A DNA stretch of 64,000 bases from Brachybacterium avium (GCF_002216795.1 NZ_CP022316.1:62001-126000); one strand, 5' to 3'. Counted from the first letter of the stretch, positions 32,367-41,803 are shown. Notes: generated by a model not told the origin, from the letters alone. Translations and numbers: made by a program.

Positions 32367-33839
32367 TCAGTACGGCGGTGGGGGCGGGTTCTTCCGCCGC
32401 TCGAGGGCGCGCCGTCGCGATTCGAGTCGTGCCTGGTAGCGGGTCCAGGAGTCCATGAGCGCCTCGGTCGTGTGCGGGGTGGCGAGGTCCTCGTTGTCGT
32501 GGACGATCACGCTCGCCCGATCCCGGATCGACCAGGTGGTCCGCCCCGGCAGTCCGGGAGTGCTCGGCAGGCGGGTCGGGTCGAGCAGGCCGGCGGTCTT
32601 CGCCCGGTGGTGCTGCCAGCACAGCAGGTGCAGGTTCTCGATCTCGGTGAGACCGCCGTGCTCCGGATCCCCGTGGTCGTACTCCTCGATGTGGTCCGCC
32701 TCGGAGGCCCAGGAGGTGGGGCGGGTGCATCCGGGGACCGCGCAGGTGGTGTTGCGCAGGCGCAGGTGCTCGAGCATGGCGCGGGTCGGGGTGTAGCGCG
32801 TCGCGGGCAGCGCCAGGAAGGCGCCGCTGCACGGATCGGTGAGCACGCGGTGCCAGGTCTCGCTCGCTCCGGCGAGCTCACGCGCCATCGAGGCAGGGAT
32901 CGGGGTCGTGCCCTCCAGCATGCCGGGCTCCTGGGAGCCGCCGAGCAGCGTCAGGACGGGCACGGTGACATTGAGGCGGAAACGGGGCTGCGGCACCTGG
33001 ACCCCGTCGGTGCCGAAGGCCGCACCGCCCAGCAGGTCGTACTGGAGGAGAGCGAGGGAGGCGGGGGTCGCCGTCCCGGCGACGGTGCCCCGCGGATCCA
33101 GCGGTGGCGTCTCCCCCGCTTCGAAGGCGCGACGCTGGGCGGCCTGGATCGCGCGGGCGGCGGAGTCCAGCCGCTGGGCGAGGGCGAGGATCTCCGGTGC
33201 CGGGCCGACCACCCGCAGACAGCCGATCCCGTCGTCGCGGGTGGGCAGCAGCTCCACGCGGCGCCGGCCCTCAGGGGTCAGGTGGGCAGGGGTCTCCTGC
33301 TGGGACTCCAGGCGGCCGAGCAGCCGGGAGAGGCGGTGATGGAACTGCTCTGTGGTCGACGTGGCCGGCCAGCACGAGGCGGCGGCATCCACGAAGGCCA
33401 TCTGGCGCGCGGTGAGATGCCGGGTGCGGCGCAGGATGCGGTCGAACCAGGCGGCGGGGAACTCCCCACACTCCAGCCGGGCCAGGGTGAGAGGCAGTTG
33501 GGTGAGCGCGATGTGGGCATCGCGGAGGATGCGGTCCGCGACGGCGCGGGTGCAGCGCAGGGCGAGCGCCGCCGAGAGGATCTCCGCCTCGGCGGCATCC
33601 GCGTCGTAGTCCTCGCTCTCCGGGTCGTGGAACGACGGGGCGAGCGCGGTGAAGCGCGCCGCGAGGCGCCGGCTCTCCTGGATCGAGGCGGCATGGACGG
33701 GCCGCAGATGCGGCGGGAGGACAGGAGCGGCGGGGGTCGGCTCCGAGAGTGCGTCGACCGAGAGCTCCGCCCGGGAGGAGACCTCACCGGTCGCGTCCTC
33801 GTCGAACGGTACGTTCGCGCCATCGCGAAGATCACCCAT
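32367..33839 (-). CDS. DUF222 / HNH endonuclease protein (13E12-repeat type)
   Basis: A 490-residue protein: DUF222 helical domain over most of its length and a C-terminal HNH motif CAVPGCTRPTSWASEADHIEEYDHG ... NLHLLCWQHHRAKT with the expected His/Asn/His and zinc cysteines. ATG 33839 is chosen for GGGAGGAGG 10 bases upstream; the frame is open much further upstream but without a ribosome site. Such genes are multi-copy in high-GC actinobacteria; substrate and role are not established. The upstream region carries paired DnaA boxes. Confidence 0.87.
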   Translation of the reverse strand: MGDLRDGANVPFDEDATGEVSSRAELSVDALSEPTPAAPVLPPHLRPVHAASIQESRRLAARFTALAPSFHDPESEDYDADAAEAEILSAALALRCTRAVADRILRDAHIALTQLPLTLARLECGEFPAAWFDRILRRTRHLTARQMAFVDAAASCWPATSTTEQFHHRLSRLLGRLESQQETPAHLTPEGRRRVELLPTRDDGIGCLRVVGPAPEILALAQRLDSAARAIQAAQRRAFEAGETPPLDPRGTVAGTATPASLALLQYDLLGGAAFGTDGVQVPQPRFRLNVTVPVLTLLGGSQEPGMLEGTTPIPASMARELAGASETWHRVLTDPCSGAFLALPATRYTPTRAMLEHLRLRNTTCAVPGCTRPTSWASEADHIEEYDHGDPEHGGLTEIENLHLLCWQHHRAKTAGLLDPTRLPSTPGLPGRTTWSIRDRASVIVHDNEDLATPHTTEALMDSWTRYQARLESRRRALERRKNPPPPPY

Positions 33840-33967
33840 TGTGCACACCTCCTCCCGGCCCTGGTCGGCGAATCCTTGTGAGAACGACAGTGAAGTCCTG
33901 CGAGCTGAATATGACAAATTGTCTTCCCGCAACTCTATCGAGACGTCGAGTCGGCGCAAGACCCCAC

Positions 33968-34020
33968 GGAGAATCTGTGGATAATGTGGATAAACGGGTG
34001 GTGTGGAGGAAAGATTCTCC
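33968..34020. repeat. 9-bp inverted repeat bracketing the DnaA boxes
   Basis: GGAGAATCT (33968-33976) and AGATTCTCC (34012-34020) are exact reverse complements 35 bp apart, with the DnaA boxes between them. Could be a regulator site or a large stem-loop. Confidence 0.6.
33976..33993 (+). promoter_or_regulatory. Two tandem perfect DnaA boxes
   Basis: TGTGGATAA occurs twice back to back (33976-33984 and 33985-33993); its complement is TTATCCACA, the strict DnaA consensus. Two contiguous perfect boxes are unlikely by chance in DNA this GC-rich. Neither dnaA nor dnaN is nearby, so this is not an obvious oriC; a DnaA-titration or DnaA-controlled promoter is possible. Confidence 0.7.
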
Positions 34021-34372
34021 AGGGGATTCTGTATAAGTGACCTCGGTGGAGGAACGGTCGGCCTGCTCACGGTGGACGGGCACCCACTGCGGAGGAGCGG
34101 TCGCCCCCGGGTGTCGCAAGCAGGTGGGCTCTGCGGGCGAGCGATGCAGCACCGCGAGAACGCGCCTCGTGCACGCCGATCACCGGGACGCCGAAGAATG
34201 ATTCTGGCGGGCGCTGAGAAACTCATTTACGAAGAATTTCCGAGAGGTGTCGACGAATGTGGAACGCACCCATGTCGTCGCCGGTGACGCGGGGACGGTA
34301 ACACAGCCCGAGGCCGCCCGATAATCAACGCCGAGAAGGGGATCACAGCGCCGGAAACGCTATTGTCGGGCC

Positions 34373-35629
34373 ATGCCGAAGAATGCGCGCAGCCGACGCC
34401 GACCCTCGCTCGGGAAGCTGTTCGCCGCCCCCTACGTCACCGCCGCGGCGACGATGTCCGCATCCCCCGCGATGCGCCTGCTCGCGCTGCTCACCACCGT
34501 CAATGCGCTCGGCAACGGGCTCTTCGCCACGATCAGCGTGCTGTTCTTCACCCAGCACCTCGGCTTCTCCATCGGCTTCGTCTCCGGGGTGCTCGTCGCG
34601 GCGACCGTGCTCGCGATCGGCGGAGATCTGCTCAGCGGCAGGTTCTCCGATGCCTCGAGTCCGAAGCCCGTGCTCCTGGCCGGGCTCGTCCTCTCCGCCG
34701 TGGCCACCGCCCTGCTGCTGGTGGTCCGGGACCAGGTGAGCTTCGTCCTCGTGCTGTGCCTGATCAGCCTCGGGCAGGGGATGTGCATGTCCTCGAACAC
34801 CACCCTGATCCGGCGCGTGGCGCGAGAGGATCCGGCGCTCGCCCGCGCCTCGCTGAGATCCCTGCTCACCCTCGGCATCTCCGCCGGTGCCCTGCTGGCC
34901 GGGCTGGTGCTGGCCAGCGGCAGCGCGACGGCGTTCCGGAGCGCGATCCTCGGCGATGCGGTCACCTTCGTGATCGCTGCCGGGCTGCTGCTGCGTATCG
35001 CGGTGCCACCGGCGCCGGAGGGCGCAGCCGGGCGTCCGCGGCCGGTGTTCCCCGATCGGCGGTTCGCCGTGTTCTCCCTCGCCAACGGCGCGATCGGCCT
35101 CTACCTGCACGTGCTGTCCTTCGCGCTCCCCCTGTGGACGGTGCTCCATCATCCGGAGCTGACCTGGGTCGTCGGCCTCCTGGTCGCGCTCAATGCCCTG
35201 CTCACCGCCACCTTCCAGGTGCCGGCCAGTGCCGGGATCACCAGCATCCGCACGGCGAGTCGGCGCCTGGTGATCGGCGCCGTCTGCCTGGCGATGTCCT
35301 ACCTCTTCTTCCTCTCCGGCTGGTCGGCCTCGCCGGCGGTCCTGGTGCTCGCGCTGGGCGTCTTCCTGCTCGCGCATACCGCCGGGGAGGTGCTGTACAG
35401 CGCCGGCACGATGGAGCTGCTGTTCCGTCTGGCGCCGGCGCGGCAGCAGGGGCAGTACGGGGCGTTCTACGGGATCAGCAACGGCGTGATGTCCTCCGCC
35501 GCGCCGGCCGTCCTCGGTGCGGCGATCGCGCTCGGTGACGGGTGGGGATGGTGGGGGCTGGCGGTGGCGACGGTGCTGCTGGCGCTGCTGATCCGCGCAG
35601 TGAGCGATGGAGAGCGGACCGTCCGGTGA
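34373..35629 (+). CDS. MFS transporter
   Basis: A 418-residue 12-helix major facilitator. First helix around MRLLALLTTVNALGNGLFATIS, loop 2-3 motif GGDLLSGRFSDASSPKPVLLAG, and a central cytoplasmic loop PPAPEGAAGRPRPVFPDRRF. Overall closest in style to drug/sugar efflux MFS proteins; the substrate is unknown. Divergent from the HNH gene; the alcohol dehydrogenase begins 86 bp after its stop on the same strand. Confidence 0.83.
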   Translation: MPKNARSRRRPSLGKLFAAPYVTAAATMSASPAMRLLALLTTVNALGNGLFATISVLFFTQHLGFSIGFVSGVLVAATVLAIGGDLLSGRFSDASSPKPVLLAGLVLSAVATALLLVVRDQVSFVLVLCLISLGQGMCMSSNTTLIRRVAREDPALARASLRSLLTLGISAGALLAGLVLASGSATAFRSAILGDAVTFVIAAGLLLRIAVPPAPEGAAGRPRPVFPDRRFAVFSLANGAIGLYLHVLSFALPLWTVLHHPELTWVVGLLVALNALLTATFQVPASAGITSIRTASRRLVIGAVCLAMSYLFFLSGWSASPAVLVLALGVFLLAHTAGEVLYSAGTMELLFRLAPARQQGQYGAFYGISNGVMSSAAPAVLGAAIALGDGWGWWGLAVATVLLALLIRAVSDGERTVR

Positions 35630-35715
35630 ACCGGCACGAACCACCGCGGAACGGTGTGGCAGAGTTCATCGCAGGGCCCTGGACGGCCTGTCACGCCCGA
35701 GCGGAGGAGTACTGG

Positions 35716-36747
35716 ATGCGCGCGCTGATGCTGCACGAGAAGAACCGGATGTCGATCGCGGAGGTCGGGCCCGTCGGCTCCCCCGGCCCCGGCGAGGTGC
35801 GGATCGCTATGCACACCGTCGGCATCTGCGCCTCGGATGTGCACTACTGGACCGACGGCAAGATCGGCCCGTTCGTGGTCGAGGCGCCGATGATCCTCGG
35901 GCACGAGGGCGCCGGCACCGTCGCCGAGATCGGCGAGGGCGTGACCCATCTGGCCGTCGGCGATCGCGTCGCGATGGAGCCCGGGGTCCCCGATCCCAGC
36001 TCCCGCGCGGTGCGGGAGGGCAACTACAACGTGGATCCCGGCGTGCAGTTTTGGGCCACCCCGCCCGTGCACGGCTGCCTCGTCGACGAGGTCATCCATC
36101 CCGCCGCCTTCACCTATCTGCTTCCCGACAGCCTCAGCTTCGCCGAGGGGGCGCTGATCGAGCCGTTCTCCGTCGGCATGTTCGCGGCGACGAAGGCCGG
36201 GATCGCACCCGGCGATGTCGCGGCCGTCGTCGGCGCCGGGACCATCGGGATCATGACCGCGCTCGCCGCGCGCGCCGGCGGTGCCAGCACCGTCTTCATC
36301 TCCGACGTGCTGCCGCAGAAGCTCGCCCTGCTCGACGGGCTCGAGGGCATCGTCACCGTGGACGCCACCCAGGAGGACCTGGGCGAGCGGGTGCGTGCGG
36401 AGACCGGAGGCTGGGGACCGCAGGTGGTGTTCGAGGCCACCGGCGCCGCTCCCGCCTACGCGAAGCTGTGGGAGCTGCCCGCCCCGGGTGGCCGCATCGT
36501 GCTGGTGGGCATGCCGGTGGATCCGGTGCCCTTCGACATCGCCACCGCGCAGAGCCGCGGCATCTCGCTGGAGACGGTGTTCCGCTACGCGAACGTCTAC
36601 CAGAAGGCGATCGACCTCGCCGCGACCGATGCGATCGACCTCAGCCGCTTCGTCTCGGAGACCTTCGCCTTCGACGACTCCGTCGGCGCCTTCGAGCGCT
36701 TCCTCGAGGGCAGGCCGACGGATGTGAAGATCCAGATCGCGCTGTGA
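35716..36747 (+). CDS. Sorbitol/xylitol-dehydrogenase-like MDR oxidoreductase without structural zinc cysteines
   Basis: A 343-residue medium-chain dehydrogenase. Catalytic-zinc residues are present: Cys in GICASDVHYW, and GHEGAG with His-Glu. The Rossmann motif is VVGAGTIGIMTALAA. In the place of the four structural-zinc cysteines the segment PGVPDPSSRAVREGNYNVDPG has none, as in animal sorbitol dehydrogenases. Residues after it (FWATPPVHGCLVDEV) are the polyol-dehydrogenase type. ATG 35716 has GGAGGAG upstream. Likely oxidises a polyol with NAD. Confidence 0.88.
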   Translation: MRALMLHEKNRMSIAEVGPVGSPGPGEVRIAMHTVGICASDVHYWTDGKIGPFVVEAPMILGHEGAGTVAEIGEGVTHLAVGDRVAMEPGVPDPSSRAVREGNYNVDPGVQFWATPPVHGCLVDEVIHPAAFTYLLPDSLSFAEGALIEPFSVGMFAATKAGIAPGDVAAVVGAGTIGIMTALAARAGGASTVFISDVLPQKLALLDGLEGIVTVDATQEDLGERVRAETGGWGPQVVFEATGAAPAYAKLWELPAPGGRIVLVGMPVDPVPFDIATAQSRGISLETVFRYANVYQKAIDLAATDAIDLSRFVSETFAFDDSVGAFERFLEGRPTDVKIQIAL

Positions 36748-36778
36748 GGCGACGCCCGGGACCTAGAAGCGATCGGTG

Positions 36779-37714
36779 ATGGACATCGAGGAGGTCGACC
36801 CGGCGCTCCGGGAGGCGACGCAGAAGCTCCCCGTGCCTGATCCGTCGCGGGCATGGATGCGCACGGTGCTGCGCCTGGCCACCCGGATGATGCGGGTCCC
36901 GCAGGTCGCGAAGGTCACGGTCAGGGCCCAGAGGTCCGGAGCGCTCCGGATGCGGGTGTACCAGCCGCGGCACCGCACCGGGGACGCGGCACTGCTCTGG
37001 ATCCATGGCGGGGGTCTGCTCTTCGGCGATGCCCGGCAGGACGAGGCGCTCTGCGCGGAGACCTCGCTGGACCTGGGGATCCCGGTGGTCTCGGCCAACT
37101 ACCGCTTCGCTCCCGAGCACCCCTTCCCCGCCGCGCTGGACGACGTCCATGCGGTGTGGGGATGGATGCATGAGCACGCGGAGGAGCTCGGCATCGATGC
37201 GGCGCGGATAGTCATCGGCGGACAGAGCGCCGGCGGTGGCCTCGCCGCCTCGCTCGCGCAGCGCCTCCACGACGAAGGGGGCGTCCAGCCCCTCGCCCAA
37301 TGGCTGTTCGCCCCGATGATCGACGATCGCACGGCCGCGGACGAGTCGCTGGACGGGACCGACCACTGGGTATGGAACAACCGCGCCAACCGGGTGGGAT
37401 GGACCGCCTACCTGGGGACGGATCCCGGCGCGGACACCATCGCGCCCTACGCCGCGGCCGCGCGGCGGGAGGACCTCTCCGGCCTGCCACCGACCTTCAT
37501 CGCCGTCGGCGACATCGAGCTCTTCCGCACCGAGGACGAGATCTACGCGATGAGGCTCGAACGGGCCGGTGTGCCCGTGGTCCTGGACCTCGTGCCCGGT
37601 GCCCCGCACGGCTTCGAGAGCTGGGCCCGGGGCTCCGGTCCCGCGCGGGCGCTCATGGGGCGGGCGCACGAGTGGCTGCGCCGCACGCTGCTGGAGGCAT
37701 CCCCCACAGGGTGA
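36779..37714 (+). CDS. Alpha/beta hydrolase, hormone-sensitive lipase (GDXG) family
   Basis: A 311-residue esterase: oxyanion motif IHGGGLLFGD (HGGG), nucleophile elbow GGQSAGGG with Ser, acid in GDIELFRTEDE and His in PGAPHGFE. A helical N-terminal cap of about 70 residues precedes. No signal peptide. ATG 36779 and GTG 36776 are adjacent. It follows the dehydrogenase by 31 bp, probably in one operon. Hydrolyses an acyl ester; substrate unknown. Confidence 0.87.
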   Translation: MDIEEVDPALREATQKLPVPDPSRAWMRTVLRLATRMMRVPQVAKVTVRAQRSGALRMRVYQPRHRTGDAALLWIHGGGLLFGDARQDEALCAETSLDLGIPVVSANYRFAPEHPFPAALDDVHAVWGWMHEHAEELGIDAARIVIGGQSAGGGLAASLAQRLHDEGGVQPLAQWLFAPMIDDRTAADESLDGTDHWVWNNRANRVGWTAYLGTDPGADTIAPYAAAARREDLSGLPPTFIAVGDIELFRTEDEIYAMRLERAGVPVVLDLVPGAPHGFESWARGSGPARALMGRAHEWLRRTLLEASPTG

Positions 37715-37744
37715 GGACGCGAGGCAGAGTGAGGGCGCGAGCGC

Positions 37745-38583
37745 TCACTGCGAGCCGAGCGCCGCCCGTCGCTGCCAGAACACCACGGCGCTCGCCGCGG
37801 CCACGTTCAGGGAGTCCACTCCCCGGCCATCGGGATCACCACGTGCTCGTCGACCGCGCGCAGCGTCGCCGGCTTCAGCCCGTGGCCCTCGGCGCCGAGC
37901 ACGAGGGCGACCTTGCGGTCCGGCCCGAGGTCCACCTGATCCAGCGACGAGGCGCCCTCGCTCAGCGCCAGCGCGAGCACGTCGAAACCCGCCTCGTGCA
38001 GCAGATCCACTCCGGCCGCCGGCCAGGCCTCCAGCCGCGTCCACGGCACCTGGAACACCGTGCCCATCGAGACCCGGATCGAGCGACGGTACAGCGGGTC
38101 CGCGCACTGCGGGGTCACCAGGACCGCGTCGACCCCGAGAGCCGCGGCCGAGCGGAACATGGCACCGACGTTGGTGTGGTCCACGATGTCCTCGATCACC
38201 GCGACGGTGCGGGCGGTGCGCAGCACGTCGGGCACTGCGGGGAGCTGGGGCCGCTGCATCGCCGCGAGCGCGCCGCGGTGCAGGTGGAAGCCGGTGAGCT
38301 GCTCGAGCAGCGGCTCCGCGCCGACGAACACCGGCACCTCGGGGAACTGCTCGTACAGCGGCGCGAACTTCGCCAGCCACTTCTCGCTCATGAGGAAGGA
38401 GCGCGGTGCCATGCCGGCGTCGATCGCCCGGGAGATGACCTCATAGCTCTCGGCCATGAACAGCCCGCGCTCGACCTCGACGCGGGAGCGCAGGCGTACA
38501 TCGGTCATGCGCAGGTAGTCGTCCAGCGCCGAGTCCGAGAGGTCGGTGACCTCGGTGATCTGCCGCAGCTGCGGAGTCTCCAC
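37745..38583 (-). pseudogene. SPOUT (TrmH/SpoU) RNA 2'-O-methyltransferase, frameshift near the C-terminus
   Basis: Starts GTG 38583 (METPQLRQI). An N-terminal substrate-binding domain is followed by the SPOUT knot: motif 1 NVGAMFRSAAALGVDAVLV and motif 2 LVLGAEGHGL. The frame breaks in a run of four C at 37821-37824 (GGGG on the coding strand): as written it ends IPMAGEWTP at 37807; one more G would give IPMAGGVDSLNVAAASAVVFW, the motif 3 of the family, ending at 37745. Restored length about 279 residues. Eight bases upstream lies the ABC ATPase stop. Without motif 3 the enzyme should be inactive. Confidence 0.86.
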
Positions 38584-38590
38584 CGCAGGG

Positions 38591-39385
38591 TCAGTTCAGG
38601 GAGAGCGAGCGGGCGGTGAAGCGCTCCCCGCGCTGCTCGACCACCAGCGGCAGCCCGAAGGTGCGGGTGAGGTTCTGGGAGGTGAGGGTCTCGCCGATGG
38701 GGCCCGCGGCGACCACGGCGCCCTCGCGCAGCAGCGCGACATGGGTGTAGCCGGGCGGGATCTCCTCGACGTGGTGGGTGACCAGCACGGTGACCGGGGT
38801 AGCGGGGTCCTTCGCGAGCCGGCCCAGGGTGCGCACCAGCGATTCGCGCCCGCCCAGGTCCAGGCCGGCGGCGGGCTCGTCCAGCAGCAGCAGCTCGGGG
38901 TCGGTCATCAGGGCGCGGGCGGCGAGCACGCGCTTGCGCTCGCCGGTGGACAGGGTGCCGAACATGCGGCCTGCGAGATCACCGACCCCGAAGGCGGCCA
39001 GCAGGGTGCGGGCACGGTCCAGGTCCAGCTCGTCGTACTCCTCGCGCCAGCGCCCCACCACGCCGTACCCGGCGGTGACCACGACGTTCTCCGCGGTCTC
39101 CTCGGCCGGGACGGTGTCGGCGAGCTCTTGGCTGGCCAGGCCGATCAGCGGACGCAGCTCGAAGATGTCGACCTTGCCGAGCTGCTCACCGAGGATGTGC
39201 ACCGTGCCGGTGGTGGGATGCATACGGGCCGAGAGCAGGCGCACCAGGGTCGACTTCCCGGCGCCGTTGGGGCCGAGGACCGCCCAGCGCTCCCCCTCTC
39301 CCACCTCGAGGGAGACCGCGTCGAGGATCGCGGTCCCGCTGCGGCGGACGGTGACATCATTCAGGGCTGCTGCTGCGACGGACAT
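38591..39385 (-). CDS. ABC transporter ATP-binding protein
   Basis: A 264-residue ABC ATPase: Walker A GPNGAGKST, a Q-loop LASQEL, signature STGERKR (in place of LSGGQ), Walker B LLLLDEPAAGLD and switch His VTHHVEE. The type resembles the YlmA/ModF-like soluble ATPases. No permease gene is adjacent, so it may act alone or with a distant membrane partner. Upstream hexamer TAGGCT suggests a leaderless or short-leader transcript. The SPOUT methyltransferase follows in the same operon. Confidence 0.87.
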   Translation of the reverse strand: MSVAAAALNDVTVRRSGTAILDAVSLEVGEGERWAVLGPNGAGKSTLVRLLSARMHPTTGTVHILGEQLGKVDIFELRPLIGLASQELADTVPAEETAENVVVTAGYGVVGRWREEYDELDLDRARTLLAAFGVGDLAGRMFGTLSTGERKRVLAARALMTDPELLLLDEPAAGLDLGGRESLVRTLGRLAKDPATPVTVLVTHHVEEIPPGYTHVALLREGAVVAAGPIGETLTSQNLTRTFGLPLVVEQRGERFTARSLSLN

Positions 39386-39499
39386 GGCCCTGAGCCTATC
39401 TGCTTCCCGGCTCCGACCCGGGCCACCGGGACGCCGAGCCGAGCCGTGGTGTCCCCCATAGACTGGCCGGGCCCGAAGCACCGCCCTCAGGAGGTCCCT

Positions 39500-40996
39500 G
39501 TGCTGCGTCGTCCCGTCTCCCTGCACGCCCCGCGAGGCTCGGTCGCGGCCGATGAGCTGCGCACCGGCATCGACGCGCTGCTCGCGGACCATGACGGAGA
39601 GGTGCCGCTGGAGTTCCCGCCGGAGGTGCTCGCAGCCGCAGAGAGCGCCGCCGACCGCGCGAGCTCGCCGGGCGAGCGCATCGACCGCACCGGGATCCCC
39701 TTCGTGACCCTGGACCCCGAGACCTCCACCGACCTCGACCAGGCGATGCACCTGGAGCGCTCCGAGAGCGGGTACCGGGTGCTGTACGCGATCGCGGACG
39801 TGCCGTGGTTCGTCGATCTCGACGGCCCGATCGACCAGGAGGCGCGTCGTCGCGGCGAGACCCTCTACCTCCCCGACCGTCGCATCCCGCTGCATCCCGA
39901 GGTGCTCTCCGAAGGGGTCGCCTCGCTGCTGCCGGACCAGTCGAGCCCGGCGTTCGTGTGGGTGCTCGACCTCGATGCGGCCGGGGAGCTGATCGGCATC
40001 GATCTGGAGCGCGCCCAGGTGCGTTCGGTCGAGAAGCTCGCCTACGACCGGGTGCAGGCGGAGCTCGACCGGGGCGAGGGGCATCCGACGATGCTGCTGC
40101 TGCAGGAGATCGGAGGGCTGCGCATCGCGCTGGAGGCACGGCGCGGAGGGGCGAGCCTGAACGTGCCCGAGCAGGAGGTGGTCGCCGACAACGGCCAGGT
40201 GCACCTGCAGTGGCGCCGGCCCAACCCGATCGAGGACGCCAACGCCCAGATCTCCCTGTTGACCGGGATGGCCGCGGCGCAGCTGATGCTCGAGCACGGT
40301 GCCGGGATCCTGCGCACCATGCCTCCGGCGGAGCAGGCGGCGGTGGACCGCTTCCGCCGCCAGTCCGAAGCGCTCGGCAACCCCTGGCCCCCGGAGCAGA
40401 GCTACGGCGCGTTCCTGCGGTCCCTGGACTGGCACGACCCGGTGCACCTGGCCCTGCTGAACCAGGCCACCTCACTGTTCCGAGGCGCTTCCTATGCAGC
40501 GTTCACCACAGCGGACGAGGTGCCCGAGGATCCGGAGCAGTCCGCGATCGCCGCGCCCTACGCCCACACCACCGCGCCGCTGCGCCGCCTGGTGGACCGC
40601 TTCGTGCTGCTCATCTGCCATGCGCACGTCCGCGGGATCGAGCCCGCCCCCGAGCTGCTCGATGCCCTCGCCGAGATCCCGGAGGCGATGCAGGCCACCG
40701 GGGCACGGGCCGGGAACCTCGAGCGGGCGGCGCTCGAACTGGTCGAGACCATGGCCCTCGCCGCCTGGAAGGGCGAGGTCTTCGAGGCCTCGGTCATCGA
40801 GCGGCGCGAAGCGACCGAGACCGAGAACGGGGACGGAGCCCCCACTCGCGTCGAGGTGCAGCTGAGCGATCCGCCGGTCACCGCGTGGGTGCCGATGGAC
40901 GCGGCGGTCGGCGAGGTGGTCCGGGTGCGGCTGGAATCCGTCGACCCGTCGGCCCGTCGGGCGGAGTTCGTCGCGGCCGACGGGGGCGGGGCGTGA
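39500..40996 (+). CDS. RNB-domain ribonuclease (RNase II/R family)
   Basis: A 498-residue exoribonuclease. The RNB catalytic centre VTLDPETSTDLDQAMHLE supplies the metal-binding aspartates; later blocks include LPDRRIPLHPEVLSEGVASLLPDQ, NAQISLLTGMAAAQLML, and YAHTTAPLRRLVDRF. It lacks the N-terminal cold-shock domains and has a short C-terminal extension; this compact form is typical of actinobacteria. GTG 39500 follows AGGAGGT. Degrades single-stranded RNA 3' to 5'. Overlaps the next gene by GTGA. Confidence 0.88.
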   Translation: MLRRPVSLHAPRGSVAADELRTGIDALLADHDGEVPLEFPPEVLAAAESAADRASSPGERIDRTGIPFVTLDPETSTDLDQAMHLERSESGYRVLYAIADVPWFVDLDGPIDQEARRRGETLYLPDRRIPLHPEVLSEGVASLLPDQSSPAFVWVLDLDAAGELIGIDLERAQVRSVEKLAYDRVQAELDRGEGHPTMLLLQEIGGLRIALEARRGGASLNVPEQEVVADNGQVHLQWRRPNPIEDANAQISLLTGMAAAQLMLEHGAGILRTMPPAEQAAVDRFRRQSEALGNPWPPEQSYGAFLRSLDWHDPVHLALLNQATSLFRGASYAAFTTADEVPEDPEQSAIAAPYAHTTAPLRRLVDRFVLLICHAHVRGIEPAPELLDALAEIPEAMQATGARAGNLERAALELVETMALAAWKGEVFEASVIERREATETENGDGAPTRVEVQLSDPPVTAWVPMDAAVGEVVRVRLESVDPSARRAEFVAADGGGA

Positions 40997-41778
40997 GCGA
41001 GGCGGCCGCCGGCCGCGATCTGGTACCCCTCCCCCGCGCGGCGGTGCTGATGCTGTGGAGCGCCGCCTATCTGCGCGGCGACATCGGGCCCGACGATGCT
41101 GCGCAGATGAGCTACGGGGTGGGACGCTCCGGTCCCAGCGGGCAGGGCGAGGACCTGTTCGAGTGGATGACCTCGCTGCGCCGGCTGCCGCTGGCCCAGC
41201 TGCGCCTGGCGCTGCCGATACCCGGGCGGCTGGCCGGGCTGGTGGGCCCGCCCGCGGCGATCGGTCCTGCTCTGGAGGCGGAGCAGGCGATCGTGGTCAC
41301 CGCCGCCGGGATCGCCGACCACACCCTGCTCCCGGAGATCACCCCGGTCCTGCACGAGGAGCGGTCGGTCAGCGCCGTCACCTGGGTGAAGGTGCCCGCT
41401 CCGGTCGGAGCACAGGTCCCGCCGACGGCGAGCTCCGGCAGCGCGCGGGAGGAGCTGCTGCACGCCCTGCACCGCACCGCCGGAGGGAGTGTGGATCTCG
41501 ATCTGGTGCCCGAGGAGCCCGTCGAGCCCGCCCGCATCCCGGAGACCTGGATCTCGACCGCGCTCCCCCGGCACCTCGATCGGTCCGCAGCGCATCTGCT
41601 GGTGCTCGCCTCACGCACCCTGCTGCTGACCCGGGCGGAGATCGAGGAGGGCCACGGCCACACCGTGCACCTGGCCGAGGCGCTTACCCGGCGGGGGCTG
41701 CTGGATGAGCTGCACGAGGCGGCCCGCGGTGCTCTCATCGAGACCGTCGAGCGGATCGTGGCGACAGAGACCGGCTGA
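40993..41778 (+). CDS. Conserved actinobacterial protein of unknown function
   Basis: A 261-residue cytoplasmic protein translationally coupled to the RNB nuclease (GTG 40993 in GTGA). Begins with an amphipathic helix (LPRAAVLMLWSAAYLRGDI) and contains a Gly/Ser-rich middle and a helical end (RTLLLTRAEIEEGHGHTVH). No signal peptide, membrane segment or known catalytic motif. Its coupling suggests a link to RNA turnover, but I do not recognise the family. Confidence 0.65.
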   Translation: MSEAAAGRDLVPLPRAAVLMLWSAAYLRGDIGPDDAAQMSYGVGRSGPSGQGEDLFEWMTSLRRLPLAQLRLALPIPGRLAGLVGPPAAIGPALEAEQAIVVTAAGIADHTLLPEITPVLHEERSVSAVTWVKVPAPVGAQVPPTASSGSAREELLHALHRTAGGSVDLDLVPEEPVEPARIPETWISTALPRHLDRSAAHLLVLASRTLLLTRAEIEEGHGHTVHLAEALTRRGLLDELHEAARGALIETVERIVATETG

Positions 41779-41803
41779 GAGCTGCGGGCCGAGCGGCTCT
41801 CAG
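41775..41803. terminator. Hairpin between convergent genes (overlapping stop codons)
   Basis: CTGAGAGC (41775-41782) pairs with GCTCTCAG (41796-41803) around a 13-base GC-rich loop, overlapping the stop regions of both the 40993 gene and glgA. No T tract. Probably a two-way terminator. Confidence 0.5.

Larger units (their letters stand above)
33840..34372. other. Long non-coding region between divergent HNH and MFS genes
   Basis: 533 bp without a convincing gene. It is visibly more A/T-rich than its surroundings near 33890-34050. It contains two adjacent DnaA-box consensus sequences (33976-33993) bracketed by a 9-bp inverted repeat (33968-33976 and 34012-34020), and presumably the divergent promoters of both flanking genes. 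No RNA gene recognised. Confidence 0.6.

Noticed and set aside
33840-34226. 129-codon upstream extension of the HNH protein
   Set aside because: No ribosome site, unlike ATG 33839 (GGGAGGAGG), and the extension covers the DnaA boxes and A/T-rich promoter region.
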